64,000 nt of DNA from Chamaecrista fasciculata. Lineage: Eukaryota > Streptophyta > Magnoliopsida > Fabales > Fabaceae. Shown here piece by piece: positions 11,140 to 28,900 of this stretch (the first letter of the stretch is position 1; each line of letters begins with the position of its first letter). The stretch is from positions 72,949 to 136,948 of the forward strand of contig QANZ01009649.1 of the NCBI GenBank assembly GCA_003254925.1, in the 5' to 3' direction. The translations under genes were made by a program, and so were the position numbers. Under the pieces are notes generated by a model. That model saw only the letters and a list, made by a program, of their open reading frames with translations. It ran no database searches and had not been told where the DNA came from.

Positions 11140-12250
11140 AAGATCTAGATTTACGATCTTGCAAGGTAAGATCTAGTTAAATCGGATGCAGGATCGTTTT
11201 TGAGCAAGATCGTAGTAAGATCGCTATTTCGATCGTAAGATTGTACGATTTCACTGATTTTATATATTTTTTTTTAATTTTTTTTTTAATAAAAGGTCCA
11301 AAATGTTGCTTTTGGTGACTTTTTTTAATCAAGATCCAAAATGCTCCATTTTATACACTCAAAAATTGAAAACTCTTTGTTGTTCGAATATTGAGCTTAA
11401 CTTGTCAAGTATTGAGCTTAACTTGTAGTTATTTAGGATATGAACGTAATTGGAGTACTTTTGAGAGGGTAAGAAACTTTAAATATGACTTTTTTTTTTA
11501 CAAATCTTATTATTTTATTCTCTTTATATAGGTAAGTTAATTATTTATAACCATTCATTATTTAGGTTCACACGAAGAGAATGAATTGTATGATTCAAAA
11601 AAAGATGAATGGGTTGGTCTATGTTATATTTAGTCGATAATTGAAAGGAAAAAGAACTATAAGGGAGCTTAACAACATAGAAAATCTTTCTTCTGATGAT
11701 GAATGAATCACTGAGAATAATGAAAAAAGAGATGAAGACATAGAATGAAGTAGAAGACGAAGCCTTTGAAGTTCAAGAAGTAGAAAATGTTGAACACTGT
11801 TGATGATTTGGAGATTCCAGTGGATGAAATAGAAATGAGAGACATTGATGATGATGATTTTAATGTGTGATATATGCTTGGATGAACTTTTTGATAATGA
11901 TATTCTAAATTTGTAATGTTACTCATGGTTGTTGCCTTGTTTTTGTTAATTTTTTACTGAACTTATGATAAATTTTTTAGACATCTTGATAACTAGCTCG
12001 TTACATGTTAAGACTATAAATTGATGATGTTGGATAAAGATTTTGAGACATGTTATAAAATGAATTTATGACTTATGAACATTTATTTATATATATATAT
12101 ATATTCATAGATAGAGATATTAGTAATTGTTATATAATTTATATAATATTTTTTTAAGAAAATTTATAGGATCTTACGATCCTCGATCCGATGTTACGAT
12201 TTGATCTATTTTATACTTCTTTTCATCTTGAGTAAGATCTTGATCTTGAG
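11140..12250 (+). pseudogene. Degraded hAT-type transposon with GATC-rich ends
   Basis: Around 11577-11640 the plus strand reads like TKRMNCMIQKKMNGLVYV, matching the usual hAT transposase C-terminal pattern (KxRNRL...LVYVxYN). It is followed, with stop codons and frameshifts, by an acidic tail near VDDLEIPVDEIE at about 11796-11870. The left flank (11140-11250) is packed with AAGATCGTA/TACGATCTT words and the right flank (12170-12250) with GATCTTACGATCC words. I infer one decayed element; exact ends and target duplication were not found. The transposase N-terminus is absent. Confidence 0.55.
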
Positions 12251-13628
12251 TTGATTGATGTCAGCTCCTTTATCTATGGTTTCGAAAAGACGAAAATTCC
12301 TGTGAAAAATCTTCACACTAACATCGGCATAAATAAAATCACGGTGAGAAAATCAATTGGTCAGAACTGTTTAAATAGACTAACATCGATAGTAGTTGTA
12401 ATCTGCACAAGAATAAGACACGACGACCATTTCAGGAAGAATACCACACAAAATTCCGTCGCCCGGGCATTTCTTCTCCTTTTACTCCTAAATATTCCTA
12501 GGATAACATGTACTCGAATAGTGGAATATAGCAACTGGATTTTAATTTTGATAAAAGATGGCGAGTTTGTATAGTTCACATGAATCGTGCTTACGCCATA
12601 GAGAAACCACAGCAAAATTCTTCAATAACACCACCAATTTTTATCATTACCATCATACCATTTATTCATATTCCCAACCTCAGTAGTTGGTAACACTGCC
12701 ACCATCCTCACTTTCATTCCTCATGCAAGCACATTATTGTTAGACTTCACGTCAATGTATTATTTAGTGGAAAATATTGATATTTGGTGTTAATGGCATC
12801 CATTACAGTTGATGATACTCGATATTTTTTAGTTTGTTAAATTCACAGGAAAATAAAAATATACAAGTGAAAATTGCAACAGTTAACATTATCCTTTCAA
12901 CCTCAAACCATGATAGTCCAAACATATTAGTCGCTACTGTTGTCCATAATCACAACTTTGTGTCTAAAAGATAGTAGAAAGAGCCATAGCATTTAAATCA
13001 TTGACTTTCAACACAATGGCCGCTCATTGAAGAAACAAAAGTACCAAACAAAGAAGGCAAAGCAGGGATTGTAGGAGCATAAGAGAGGGAGAGAGTCACA
13101 TGTAAGCAAAAAGCTACTCAAAGAAACTGATCCGAGGGGCATTTTGTATTCATATTCCATATAGATGGAGGAGACCGCCTTGACACAGCCTTGAATTTAT
13201 AAAATACGAATTAAGATGCCTGAATCCATTCAAGTCAAAAATACCTACGCAAATGCTACATAAATATGGGGAAAAGGGTAAATTTTACATAAAAATATCG
13301 GGGATCAGTAATTGACAAAATCGTGTAGAGCATGAAGTTAGCTACTTGCGATAAACAATTTTAGATAGACAATTGAAGCTCATACAATATGAAGCTGAAA
13401 GGGAAAACAAGCACTCGTGTCTGCATATTTCTATACAACAGAGACCTACAGATCTAGGACAAGTAAAATAGAGATCAAGATTGTACTCATTTGAAAAGCT
13501 TATGATCTGCTGAATGTTTGCAAGGAATACTACAATACATTTTTTTTTCTTTTTGGAGTAACATAAGAAGACAGAGTTGCTAAGACATGGACATACTTTT
13601 CCTTTCATGGAAGCTTCGTATTCCAGCT
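12251..13628. other. Non-coding stretch after the first CK2-beta gene
   Basis: No gene is recognisable. The part next to 13629 should be the 3' UTR of the minus-strand CK2-beta gene. Open frames of about 80-107 codons overlap on both strands at 12250-12615 but match no family I know and lack sensible context. Confidence 0.4.
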
Positions 13629-16059
<2,431 letters not shown>

Positions 16060-18851
16060 ACCTCTTTCCACGTCTTCTTCTTCCTCGTCGCCGTGAGACT
16101 CAATTTCACCAAAATGTCAGCCAATCATAGCGTAACTATAGATCCCGATAGAGACCTTGTCTCTTTGAATGATGCTAGGGTTTTTGATGAAGAATGATGA
16201 TGCACTTTTCAGCTTCAGATTTCAGAAAGAGAAGCTACTCCATTCCATTTTTTTTCCCCTTATTTCTTGTTTCGGCTCACAAGAATTATGGGCAATTCAT
16301 GAAGCGACTCATCCCATGAATTTTTTCGAACGCTACAGATAATAAATAAAATATTAATATTCTAACAGTAATCAATGAAATGAAGATAACTAATTACTTT
16401 TCTAAACATTAAATTTTGACGGACTTCGAGAAAATATATCTAAATGGTTAACAAATTGAAATATTCTTACATTTTTTTTTTTAAATAATGCTTCGCATAA
16501 GCTCGCTTCAAACTCACTATCACAGTATCACAATGTAATAGACAATTTGTGTAACATATCTCTAATTTTGTTTCTTATTTGATTGAGTGAATCAATTATT
16601 TTATTCACTTTCCAGCGAAGTTATCTGCTTCCGTAGCAAAATAATGACATTTGTTTTTTAAAAAATATTTATTCGTTCGGCTTTTCTATTTCACCGGCCA
16701 TGGTTTTTTTACTTCTTACAAGGAAAACTAAGGACCACATTACAATTTTTACATTTAATTATCTAAGACCACGGTGAAGAACTATGTCAATGATGACGAC
16801 TCTTGATCCATATCTTGATAAAATATATCTGAAAAACAATTATTTCCTTCCCATGAACTGAGGTGACAATTTATTATAGAAGTTAATAAAGGGTATGTTA
16901 ATTTTGTTTTAATTCTTTTGAATATAGTATAAATTATACAAACAATTAAAATATAATGAAATTTATTTTTATTGCTTTTTAGAAATGACCATTTTAAATA
17001 ATAGAAATTAATAACTTCTTTTTCTTTTTCAATTTTGTTTTATTATATATTAGAAAGTCCCACACAATATTAAGATAATTAGTTAAAAAATATAAATGCA
17101 ATCCATAAAAAAATATAAATGCAAGAAAGCAGAAACATAGAAATTGGTTTTAAAAATATTGAGACTATATTTAGGTATATAACTTAGGTGAATATTAAGT
17201 TGAAATTGCATTTATATTAAGTTATATATCTATATTTAAAATGTTCGATTACAAATATTTAGGACTAATTTGAACATTTTAAAACATAATAGACCAAAAT
17301 TAACATTATATTTAGGACCAAAAATTCAACTATCTATATATAATTTGACATTTTTAATATATCGTTCATATTAGTGTCTAGTATATGATTTTAAAGATCA
17401 AAGAGACAAACCGAACAAGAATCTGAAACCTCTTCATTGTAGGAATTTGAGCAGAATGAAAATTGCATTAATAATGAATAAATGAATGGAGCGGTGAGAA
17501 TAAGACATATGGATTTGGTGTTAGAAACAGATTTTGTATTTGTGTCACTATCAGAGACACACAAAATATCTTGTTGCATTCTGCGGCTGAAAGCGATGTG
17601 TCGTCTTCGGTCTTCATCGCCCACAAATTCCACTCTATTAACAACTTTCTTACAATTCCATACTTCTATAAATTAAAACAGTATTCAGTTTTCATATGGA
17701 TAGTTGAATTAGATGATACAATAAAAAATCATTGAAGTGTGGGCTAATGACGTGAAGATTCGAATTATACTTTTAGATATGAAAAATATTTTAGAATTAA
17801 TTGTTTATCCTTAAATAAAGAGTTGATGAAAATATATAAAATAATATAATACATAATAATTATTAATAATTTAAATTAAATTAAATATAAAATATAAATA
17901 TTATAATTATAATTATAAATTAATAATTTATCCCAAACAATTGAAGTTATAATACAATAATATGTAAAAAAAAAAGATTTAGATTGATATCAAATGACTT
18001 TTGAGGGACAAATAAAAAAAAAATTTAAGGATGGATTAAACTAAAAGAAAACTTTTACAAAAGACTACACATTTTAAAAATATCAATATTTAGAAGGTCA
18101 AAACTCAAAAACATTATTTTTATCTCAAAATTTTATATGAATTTTTATTTTTGTCTCTAAAATTTATTTACTGTAACTTTTATTTTAAAAATTTCACATT
18201 TTAATCAATTTAATCTCTCATATTTATTCCATTAGATAATTTGTCAAGTAAATTCTAATATCTGGTTCATACTTTAAAAATTTATTATCAAATGTATCCC
18301 AGAATTTATATTCAATGTTAAATATGTCTCTTAAAAATATATTTTTATAGAATTTTAAAGAAATTTGACTAAAATATAATTTAAAAAAAAGTTAAAAATT
18401 GAAGACTAAAAATGTGTTTCTACTTAGAAAAAAATGCATGACGTAATAAAAGGTTCAGCAGAAATTGTGATACAGATACAATCACAAGAGCTATGAAAAG
18501 GAACAAGGGTGAGAGAACACTTTGACATACACCAATATAAGTTCATTAAAAAAGGGGTTAAAAAAAGGTAAAAGTGAATCTGATCCATGTACCTAACCTA
18601 ATAACTCGAGAGAGTATTACAAAAGCTCATGATTTCCCCAATTTGAAGCTGAGGGCAAAATCAAGCACTTGCTGCTTGTTGGACATGCCAGTAGCCCACT
18701 ATGTATCTTTACAACACTTTCCTATAACACCAAAAGAGGAATACCAAAAATATCAAATAAAAATTCCATCCAGCTTATGATCCTCTCAACTTTTCATAGT
18801 ATACACCACAGAGCGAGTTAAACCAGCCAATGCTTGAAATTCCATTCAGCT
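16060..18851. other. Intergenic DNA between the two CK2-beta genes
   Basis: The part next to 16060 should hold the promoter and 5' UTR of copy A; 18500-18851 is likely 3' UTR of copy B. The middle (16.3-18.4 kb) is very AT-rich with no recognisable gene. A truncated family B transposon end lies at 17263-17325. Confidence 0.5.
17263..17325. repeat. Truncated end of a family B palindromic element
   Basis: The segment contains TTTGAACATTTTAAAACATA, then ATAGACCAAAATTAACAT and TTTAGGACCAAAA. These match in order the right arm of the full element ending at 25186. The left arm and the outermost end are missing. Confidence 0.6.
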
Positions 18852-21066
<2,215 letters not shown>

Positions 21067-22231
21067 ACCTGAACCTGATAGATACCGCAAATTCAACGGA
21101 AATGTTACGAAATCATGACGTTGGTAGCTAGGGATTTGAAGAGACAAGGTAAAGCACAAATCTATGGCGTGACATATGGGTTTGGGGATGAATGTGCACG
21201 AGAAAAAAAGCAAGAGAGAGAGTGAGTGGCGTTGTAAACAAATATACTATTAGTCTATTACCATTACCAACAACAAGAACAACAAGTAGTATAGTATATA
21301 GGGGTGTGCCAAGCTCCTTCAAAAAATGTTTGTTTGTTTCGAATTTAGGAATATGGGTGTGCCAATGAATCGGCAGGGACAGCATGCATGAGTCATGACT
21401 CGACTTTGGCTTTTAATTGTAGAGAGAGAGCAGTCAGCTCACCTATCCTCCTTCTCTCTGCATCGCATGTGATTCCCACATTGGTGGGCTCCGATTCATG
21501 TCTGCCTACGTGTCATACTCATGTTTCATCACCCATCACCCATGTAATATGTTTACAAGCTTCTCTTGCTCTATTTCAAACATATTTTCCAATGGATTTC
21601 CCTATTTACTTTATACATGATATGATATGATTTACATATTGATTGATTTCTTTGTCATCTACCATATACATACTTTTCTGCGTTCCGAATCATCAGAATA
21701 AGAATCCTAATTTATCTCTTTTTTAAACTTGTTATATTATTTGTTACTGAAGTGATCCTCCCCAGGCAGTATAAAGTGCACTGTATTTGTATACTTCACT
21801 ATATTATGGTTTAAACTCTAAATACTCCAATAAGTGATGATGGATTGATGTCAAGCAATCACTAGTATAAAAAAGGACCGATTAATATAACTCACATTGT
21901 CAAAGAAATACAGTAGCACTCTAAAGGGCAAATCCATGATTCCTAACCACGCAATCCAACAAAGTCATTACGTATTGGGTGACTGATTATACTGGATCAA
22001 ATCTGATTAAATCTCATGCAGCTTTCTCTCCAACCGATTAAATCTTAGGAAATCTAACAGGGCAAAATTTCATTCTGAGGGTCAGTGACTACTAATACAG
22101 GGAAACCCAAGAAGCCCCCAGTAACAAGCTACTGACATTCATTTTACTAATGAAGCCTACAGATACAATTACGAATATAAACATGAATTAGTGTTGAAGT
22201 ACATGCAACCTCTGCATATCTGATTGCTTGT
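21067..22231. other. Intergenic DNA upstream of CK2-beta copy B
   Basis: The part from 21067 to about 21450 should be the promoter and leader of copy B. The rest lies tail-on to the CCDC97-like gene, whose 3' UTR likely occupies about 21900-22231. No other gene is visible. Confidence 0.45.
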
Positions 22232-24557
22232 CTAATCGTCGGCAAAATATTTCTCCTCTGCATCAACGTTGGCCTCCCTCATCCAATGATCATCAAGGGT
22301 CTCATCATTATCTATCTTAGAGTAATCTAAATGTTCCTGATCTTCCCCCAACAGAAATTTCTCCTGCATGATGTAGGTGAATTGATTCAACCGATCCTCA
22401 AGTTCTTCTGCAGATAAAGATGATTCGTTGTTCTCTCTTGCTTGGTCAGAAGGGGCATCATCAGTAGGATCCGAGCGATTTAAATGAGTCTGCAAGTGAC
22501 GGTCAAAAATATCATTTGAAATTCAACACGCACACATTGATAACCATTTGAGCACTAAAATTTCCCCAAAACTATGAGATCTTATAATAATATTTTCACA
22601 AATAATCAACATAAACAATTCAAGTTCACCGAGTCAGGGAAATAGAATCGAAGTTTAAGTAAGATAAATAGTACCAACGAGAAAGCAAACCAATCATATA
22701 TTATGATATCAGGGAAAATTACCACGAATAAACTCACTTTCTATTGTTCACATTTTGCTCCAACAGTATACTGCTAAACTATGGGAGCGTAATAAAAAAA
22801 AATGTGTGGCATCTAGTGATGTTATGAACGAAAATGGGGAACCAGACAAGAAATAAGGCAGTCAGGATGGAAGCGGTGCTCAGTTGAGTTTATTTATCTT
22901 CTTAGTTTCTGATTCACGTGTTCACAGATCCCAAAAACAATAAACCACCAAGAAAGAAGAAAGAAGAAATAAAGAGGATGACCAGACCTAAATTTCATGT
23001 GTATTGATAACCTTGAGTAATTTTTACTTTTTAGATTAACCTTGAACAATTTATTTAAACGTTGATGGTCATTTGTAGAACCTTTTGCATTTCCATGACG
23101 ACGTCCCAATTGAAACCAAATCAACAGACATAGAATAGATGTCATTAAAATCAAAACATATCAACTTGTAGCCCCAGTGCAACTCTTCATCTTGGTCAAC
23201 TAAATGATAAAGAATGTACCAGTCTTGAACAAGAATGACAACAATATGGTGCATCTACAAGCCACAGACAAATGATCCATCATGATATCTCTTGTTTAAA
23301 AGATCAGGCAAGATTATGTTGATGTAATAGTTTGTTCTTCTGCTCTAGTTAAGGGAAGCTTATATTCAATCTTAGGCCTAGCGGAATATTCAATCTATTT
23401 TTTCTGGTGAAGCCAAACAGGGCAAATATTAACAGGCACCGTTGCACAAATATCGTGAAAGAACGTCTACACTCTAGATTGCTAGCAAGCTCACTAGCAG
23501 ACACTATAACATATAGAGAACAATCATGCTTCAGCATAAGGAGCAACACATTGATCTAAGGCCTATATATCTCATAAAACCCACAATAAGGTTAGTGGAA
23601 AGATCTTCAAAGTTTATGTTGCCTTACCTCTGTAGGATGTACATTGCTACTACCATTCCTTTTTTCTTCCTCTTCCTCTTCCTCCTCCTCTTCTTCTTCT
23701 TCTTCCTCCTCCTCCTCTTGAATCCTCTCATTACCAATCCAGTCACTTTCAGCAACACCTAACCTCTGCTGCTCCCCTCTAATTTTTGCAACCAGATAGG
23801 CTTCCTCTGACCTCCTCATCAATGTCTCAGACCAGCGTTCACCAGGCCTTGCCATGCCTCTGCCAATTTGGTCCTGGAATCTTCCAACATACTCATGGTG
23901 AAGATATGGTTCTCTTTCTCTCATTGCATCTTCCGAGAAGTAGTCCCCATCGCATATCAATTTATCCAAGTAAGCCCGTCTTCGGTTTTTCACTGTCACT
24001 GACCTCATCCTCAATTCCTCCGATGTTGGGTTCATCATACTCCGGAGACGCTTCAAGTGCCAATTGATTTCGTAGTCGTCTTTCAGCGCATCAAATTCGA
24101 GCAGCTCACTGGTTGTAAGTTGGGACCCATACCGTTCTACACATATTCAAACAACAAAGAAAAGACCAAAAATCAATAAAGAAAAGACCCATACCTGAAT
24201 CCTAGGTTTACTTGTAATACCGAAATTCGGGTTAACAAAAGCTTTTGTTATTCCTCCTTTAAAGTTTAAATTGTCCACTTCACCTCGAGCAATTGGCAAC
24301 AGTAATCAAACGCTTCAGAAGAAGAAGATAGTCAAAAAAAATTTAACGAGAGAAAGTGAGGGAAATTAGGGATTACCTAAGAAAAGGGCGATATCTCGAG
24401 AGAGAAGATCGAGGAAGATGGCCTTGCGTTGAGAAGGGATAGTGGCCGTGGATTGCAGAGCACGAGGAAAGTATAAGTTGTCCAGAGACGACAACCTCTC
24501 TGATATTTTCTCCTTTGCATCGCCGCTTATTTCTCCATTCGCCTTCTTCTCCTCCAT
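22232..24557 (-). CDS. CCDC97-like protein (DUF2052)
   Basis: The minus-strand exons are 24557-24377, 24136-23628 and 22489-22232; the phases close to 948 bp, 315 aa. Exon 1 encodes an acidic/basic start MEEKKANGEISGDAKEKI with SLDNLYFPRALQ. Exon 2 holds the conserved CCDC97 core: ERYGSQL, LLEFDALKDDYEINWHL, VKNRRRAYLDKL, and then GDYFSEDAMREREPYLHHEY. This is followed by a run of about 19 glutamates coded by GAG/GAA repeats. Exon 3 ends with the conserved EELEDRLNQFTYIMQEKFL and an acidic tail YFADD. Human CCDC97 has been found with the SF3B splicing complex; the plant function is not established. A palindromic transposon starts 94 bp upstream of the ATG. Confidence 0.85.
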
Positions 24558-24650
24558 CTTATTCTTCTCTCTGCGTCTCTCAGTTTCTTCACTTTCACTT
24601 TCTCTACTTTCTCATCATCTCCTTTCTTACGCCCAAGTCGGTTAATTCAA

Positions 24651-25186
24651 GGTTAAAGACTAAAGGGTCATTTTGGTGCAAAACGTATGTTTTAATGTTT
24701 ATTTTGATCCATTATGTTTTAAAATGTTCAAATTGATCTTAAATATTTGTAAAATGTTTCATTTTGGTCCTAAATTATTGAATATGATTTGTTTCAAGTT
24801 CAAACGTGACGAACGTATTGTTCTCAAAGAGTACTTTCTCTATCCAGTTGGGGTCGTCAGCAAACGACATTAAATCGATCCTGAAAGTAGACCACTCGCT
24901 TCATGATTAAACAAACAAAGTTGATCATATCTCTCTCGTTTCAAATTCGAATGCGGCAAATTCAAAGCTACACGTTCCTCTTAACAATTCATTTAAATTT
25001 GAAATTAAAGACGAGAGAAATATGATCAAATTCAATAGTTTGAGATCAAAATGAAACATTTTACTAATATTTTTGACCAAAATGAATCATTTTGCAAACA
25101 TTTCAGACCAATTTGAACATTTTAAAACATAATAGACCAAAATGAACATTCAGACATACATTTAGGACCAAAATGACCCTTTCACC
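24651..25186. mobile_element. Palindromic Mutator-like element, family B copy 1
   Basis: A 536-bp element lies between exact 9-bp direct repeats TTAATTCAA at 24642-24650 and 25187-25195. Its left end GGTTAAAGACTAAAGGGTCA and the reverse complement of its right end, GGTGAAAGGGTCATTTTGGT, match apart from a short insertion. Inner arms share TTTTAAAATGTTCAAATTGA and CATTTTGGTCC units in opposite orientations. There is no transposase. The GG-T-AAAG terminus and the 9-bp duplication resemble family A, which suggests one shared mobilising source (inference). Confidence 0.75.
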
Positions 25187-25973
25187 TTAATTCAATTATT
25201 TCGCTACTGCTTCGTATTGGACCCGTTCTTCACGACAAAGGCCCGTTTTTGTACATCTTATGTCGGCCCAATTAATTTCTTCCAGATTTTGAAAAACAAA
25301 TTATGATCATTAGGAAAAAAGATTCTTTTTCCCTAGTCTCCTTCAAAAAATTCTTTTATCTATTCACTGCAGTCTGCAGAATCAGATCGAATCCTCATAT
25401 ACATTGAATTTTCTAATAGCATTCAATGTCAGTTAAAACAGAATTTATTTATCAAGATTCATTAACTAGGAGATTAACTAACAAAAACATTAATAAAAGC
25501 CTTGAAAGGTTTGTTGGCCGAACAAATCTTGAAATTAAATTAATATACAGTAATCCGTGGCGTCCTAGTTATCGACTCCTTGGTAGAGCGACGATCAATA
25601 ATTGATCACCAATGTACAATTACTTCGTACTATGCTTTACGATTATCATTATCATGGCATTGACCAAAAGGGACAAGAATTACAAAGTAACAAAACACCT
25701 CAGGATCTATTTGACTATCAGTAGATAGATCAAAACGGTTAGTAATTCACTGACAATGTGCTCGACAAATGATTGAAACCCAAAGATTAAATAATACATG
25801 AGCTCTTGTCCAGTCTCGAGTGTGATTTTCTCTTCATTAATAAATTCAGCTAACACCTGTTCAAGGATTTCCATTTTCAAGTATCAAAATAATATATGAA
25901 CTGACTCAAGCTAAGGGGAAAAATCCAGACTTGATTCCCATTTCTTCGTGGATTGAATTTGTTCATGGATTGT
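25187..25973. other. Intergenic DNA between DXO1 and CCDC97-like genes
   Basis: No gene is visible. The segment from about 25750 to 25973 is probably the 3' UTR of the minus-strand DXO1 gene. Confidence 0.4.
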
Positions 25974-28900
25974 TCACAACAGGTCAAGATGACTAGTAAT
26001 TACATCTGGACAAGAGTTCTGGGCCTGTAAAAGCTCCAAACGGTGGAAAGGTGGTGCCAACTGCAGTATGTAGTCTTCATCTGAAACCAGACATGTACAC
26101 ATTACATAATAATACACACAATTGAGAACATTTAGTACTAATTATTGTGTTCATGTTTGGAAAAAAGGAAGTTTTGCAAGATATCATCAGGTTTCTAACG
26201 TTCAATTTATATCGGCGGGCTCAACAGCTAAAAGAGATGGTAGGGTTCAATAGTACTCACTCTCCTTGACTGTTCCATACAGCCAGCATAAAACTTCATC
26301 CGCAAACGCCAAGCAGACACCTCCCTGCCAAAAATTTTTGTTAATCATGGAAAAATGACATGTTTCAACATTTCTTAAGAGAAACCTTAACTACAATTTT
26401 GTAGTTCCCTTTCCTATGAAAAATAAACATCCCAAGATTATGCTAGGATTGAATACATGTAGAGAAGGCCTACATTTGTTCATATATTATCCTTGATTCC
26501 TTATAGAAAAGGAATAATTTAAACATCATTTTTTTTTTGGTGGAACCAACAGGAGGGAGGAGGTGGGAAGCTTTCAGTAATAGTAGATTCCATATTGCAT
26601 TCAACAAAAGCATTAGCGAAGTTTAGAAACATGAATCACATGGCAATCAAAATATACCTGCCAGTAGTTTTTCATTTTTACTCTCTGTGTTATATCCTTG
26701 GTTCTTAGTCTTTCTGTCCGAACAAGGCGACCAGCATCATCCCTGCATAACAGCCAAGCAAAATCCAGCATGGAAAATAAACCTTCCATTCTAATGCACA
26801 ATTTTCATGCATTTCAAGTTGTAATAAAGCTCACATCAGTTTCACAAAAACTGGCACCCTTGCACACTTTCTACTTGATCAAAAAGTTAATGAAGAATAA
26901 AGATATTTCAATGTTAAGATTAACAAACTTACCTAAATCCTATGACGATATATGGAACACCTGCCAAAAATGATTGTATCTGCAAACAATAACAGAGATA
27001 TTAAAAAAAATATTACAATGAACAAAACAATTTTTAAAAGGACTATATTTATAAGAAACCTCTCCTAAACGTGGAATGACGAGGAGAATGAAGAAAAGGG
27101 GAAAAAAACTATACATAAATCTAATCTCAAAAATATAATTGTCCATTCATGGAATAAGATGTGATGAGCGAGATTTACCCAAAACTTGAGCAGTTTTTCT
27201 CTCTCAAATTTTTCCTCAGTATGATAATCCAACTGCATAATTGAAAATGATAGAATATTGCTGTTAAATCCTACATAAAGGCCACAAAAAGAAACAAAAA
27301 TAAAGTAAAAGAAGATGGACTTTGAACCTCACGGCTTGTCTTAAGTTCCACATAAAATCTCCTTCCATCATCAGTTGAGTCACAGCAATCCATTTCAGCA
27401 CCCATCAAGATACGGTGAGCCCCTAATTTTGTCTTAATTACAGAACAGTACTCAACATTGGCATCAACATGATGTATCCCCTCGCCATCAGACCTTCTTG
27501 GATCTTCAGTGGCAAGGCTCTCGAAACCATATCCCCAATAACATCTGATTGCCAGAACATACTAATAGTAAACCTTAACTAATCAAAATTTGAAAAAGGA
27601 AAGTGATGAGGGAAACAATAGATCAGATAACCATATTTCCCAAGTAAGCTGTTTAAAGAAAAACAACACATTTTTCACCCTTTATTTTATTAACTTCACA
27701 TCTCTTGCCTACAATTTATTTCCTTCATTGTAAATGCATCTGCCTCACAAACCAAGTTTATAATTCCAACTGATATAAGGCAGTAACGCATTTGTATCAA
27801 AGAATTTGTGGAGGGGGAAGACATCAACTAATTGATGCATGCAGTTTCAACTAGTTAGATCCCAACGCCTATCCTCAACAAGATCTTTATCCTTTTCCTA
27901 ATCTCCATCTCTTCCCTCATTTTGCTATTTGGGTTACTCCCTCTTGGAAAAAAACTCCACAGGCCAGATTTACAAAAACTTGAGAAATTTTCATCCCTCG
28001 CCCCCTCCCCAGATTCTTTATATGTTCCAACTCAGTCATTTTTATTTTGAGTCACCCCTCCAATATCTTACCATCAGTTCCCTGCCTCTCTAGATTTCTC
28101 CGTTACAGAAAGACACAAATACCCAGACTGAGTGTCTTGGCGACTATCAGATAACAAGATATGCAAGTGCAGTACCTCCGGCGATCTAAATCACTCTGTG
28201 GTCTTTCGGGTAGTTTATGCACATCAAGATAGACAACCCCATTCCTTTTATGCACCCCCATTTCCCAAGGCTCATGTTTGATGTAAGCAGTGGCCAGTAT
28301 CTGCTATGACAGGGTTAATTGAAAAAGTATTAGTATACAGTTTATGCATCCAGAAATGCTCATCATTAAGTCCCAGATGCATTTAACAAACCAAAGGCGA
28401 TAACTACTTAGCTGGCAAATAAAAAAAATATTGTCACACGGAGAGATTCTAACTCCATTACCTTGTTAAGATTGTTACGGAATGTCTGCAAGGAATAAAA
28501 TAGAAGGTTAAGGTAAGAACCTTCAGAACTTGCATAGTAAAAGGCCAAAAGCTGTATAGGCTTACAAAAACTTAAATCATCATGTTTGTCATACCACAAA
28601 ATGAATGTTTTGGAGGGGAATATTTTTGTCTCTAATGCAAGCAAGAAGATCTCCAAAGCCCTCTGAGCCTAAGTCTGCATCATTGGTTATCAACGAAGAA
28701 AAAGGTTTACATGCTCTAATATACTTATCAGCTAAAAAGCACTAACAGTCCAACTTCTAAAATTATAAAGTAATTGAATGTTAAAGACAACAGGCATACC
28801 TTTTTTGGGAATGAAAGTATCATAACCGTCATTCAGATCAGCTCCAATATCTTCTGTTATAAGGCGCTTAAAAAGCCTCTAAATAAACACAGAAAGTACT

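Noticed and set aside
12251-12615. Overlapping open frames of about 84-107 codons on both strands
   Set aside because: Neither translation resembles a known family, and both lie in repeat-flanked spacer with no promoter or splice context.
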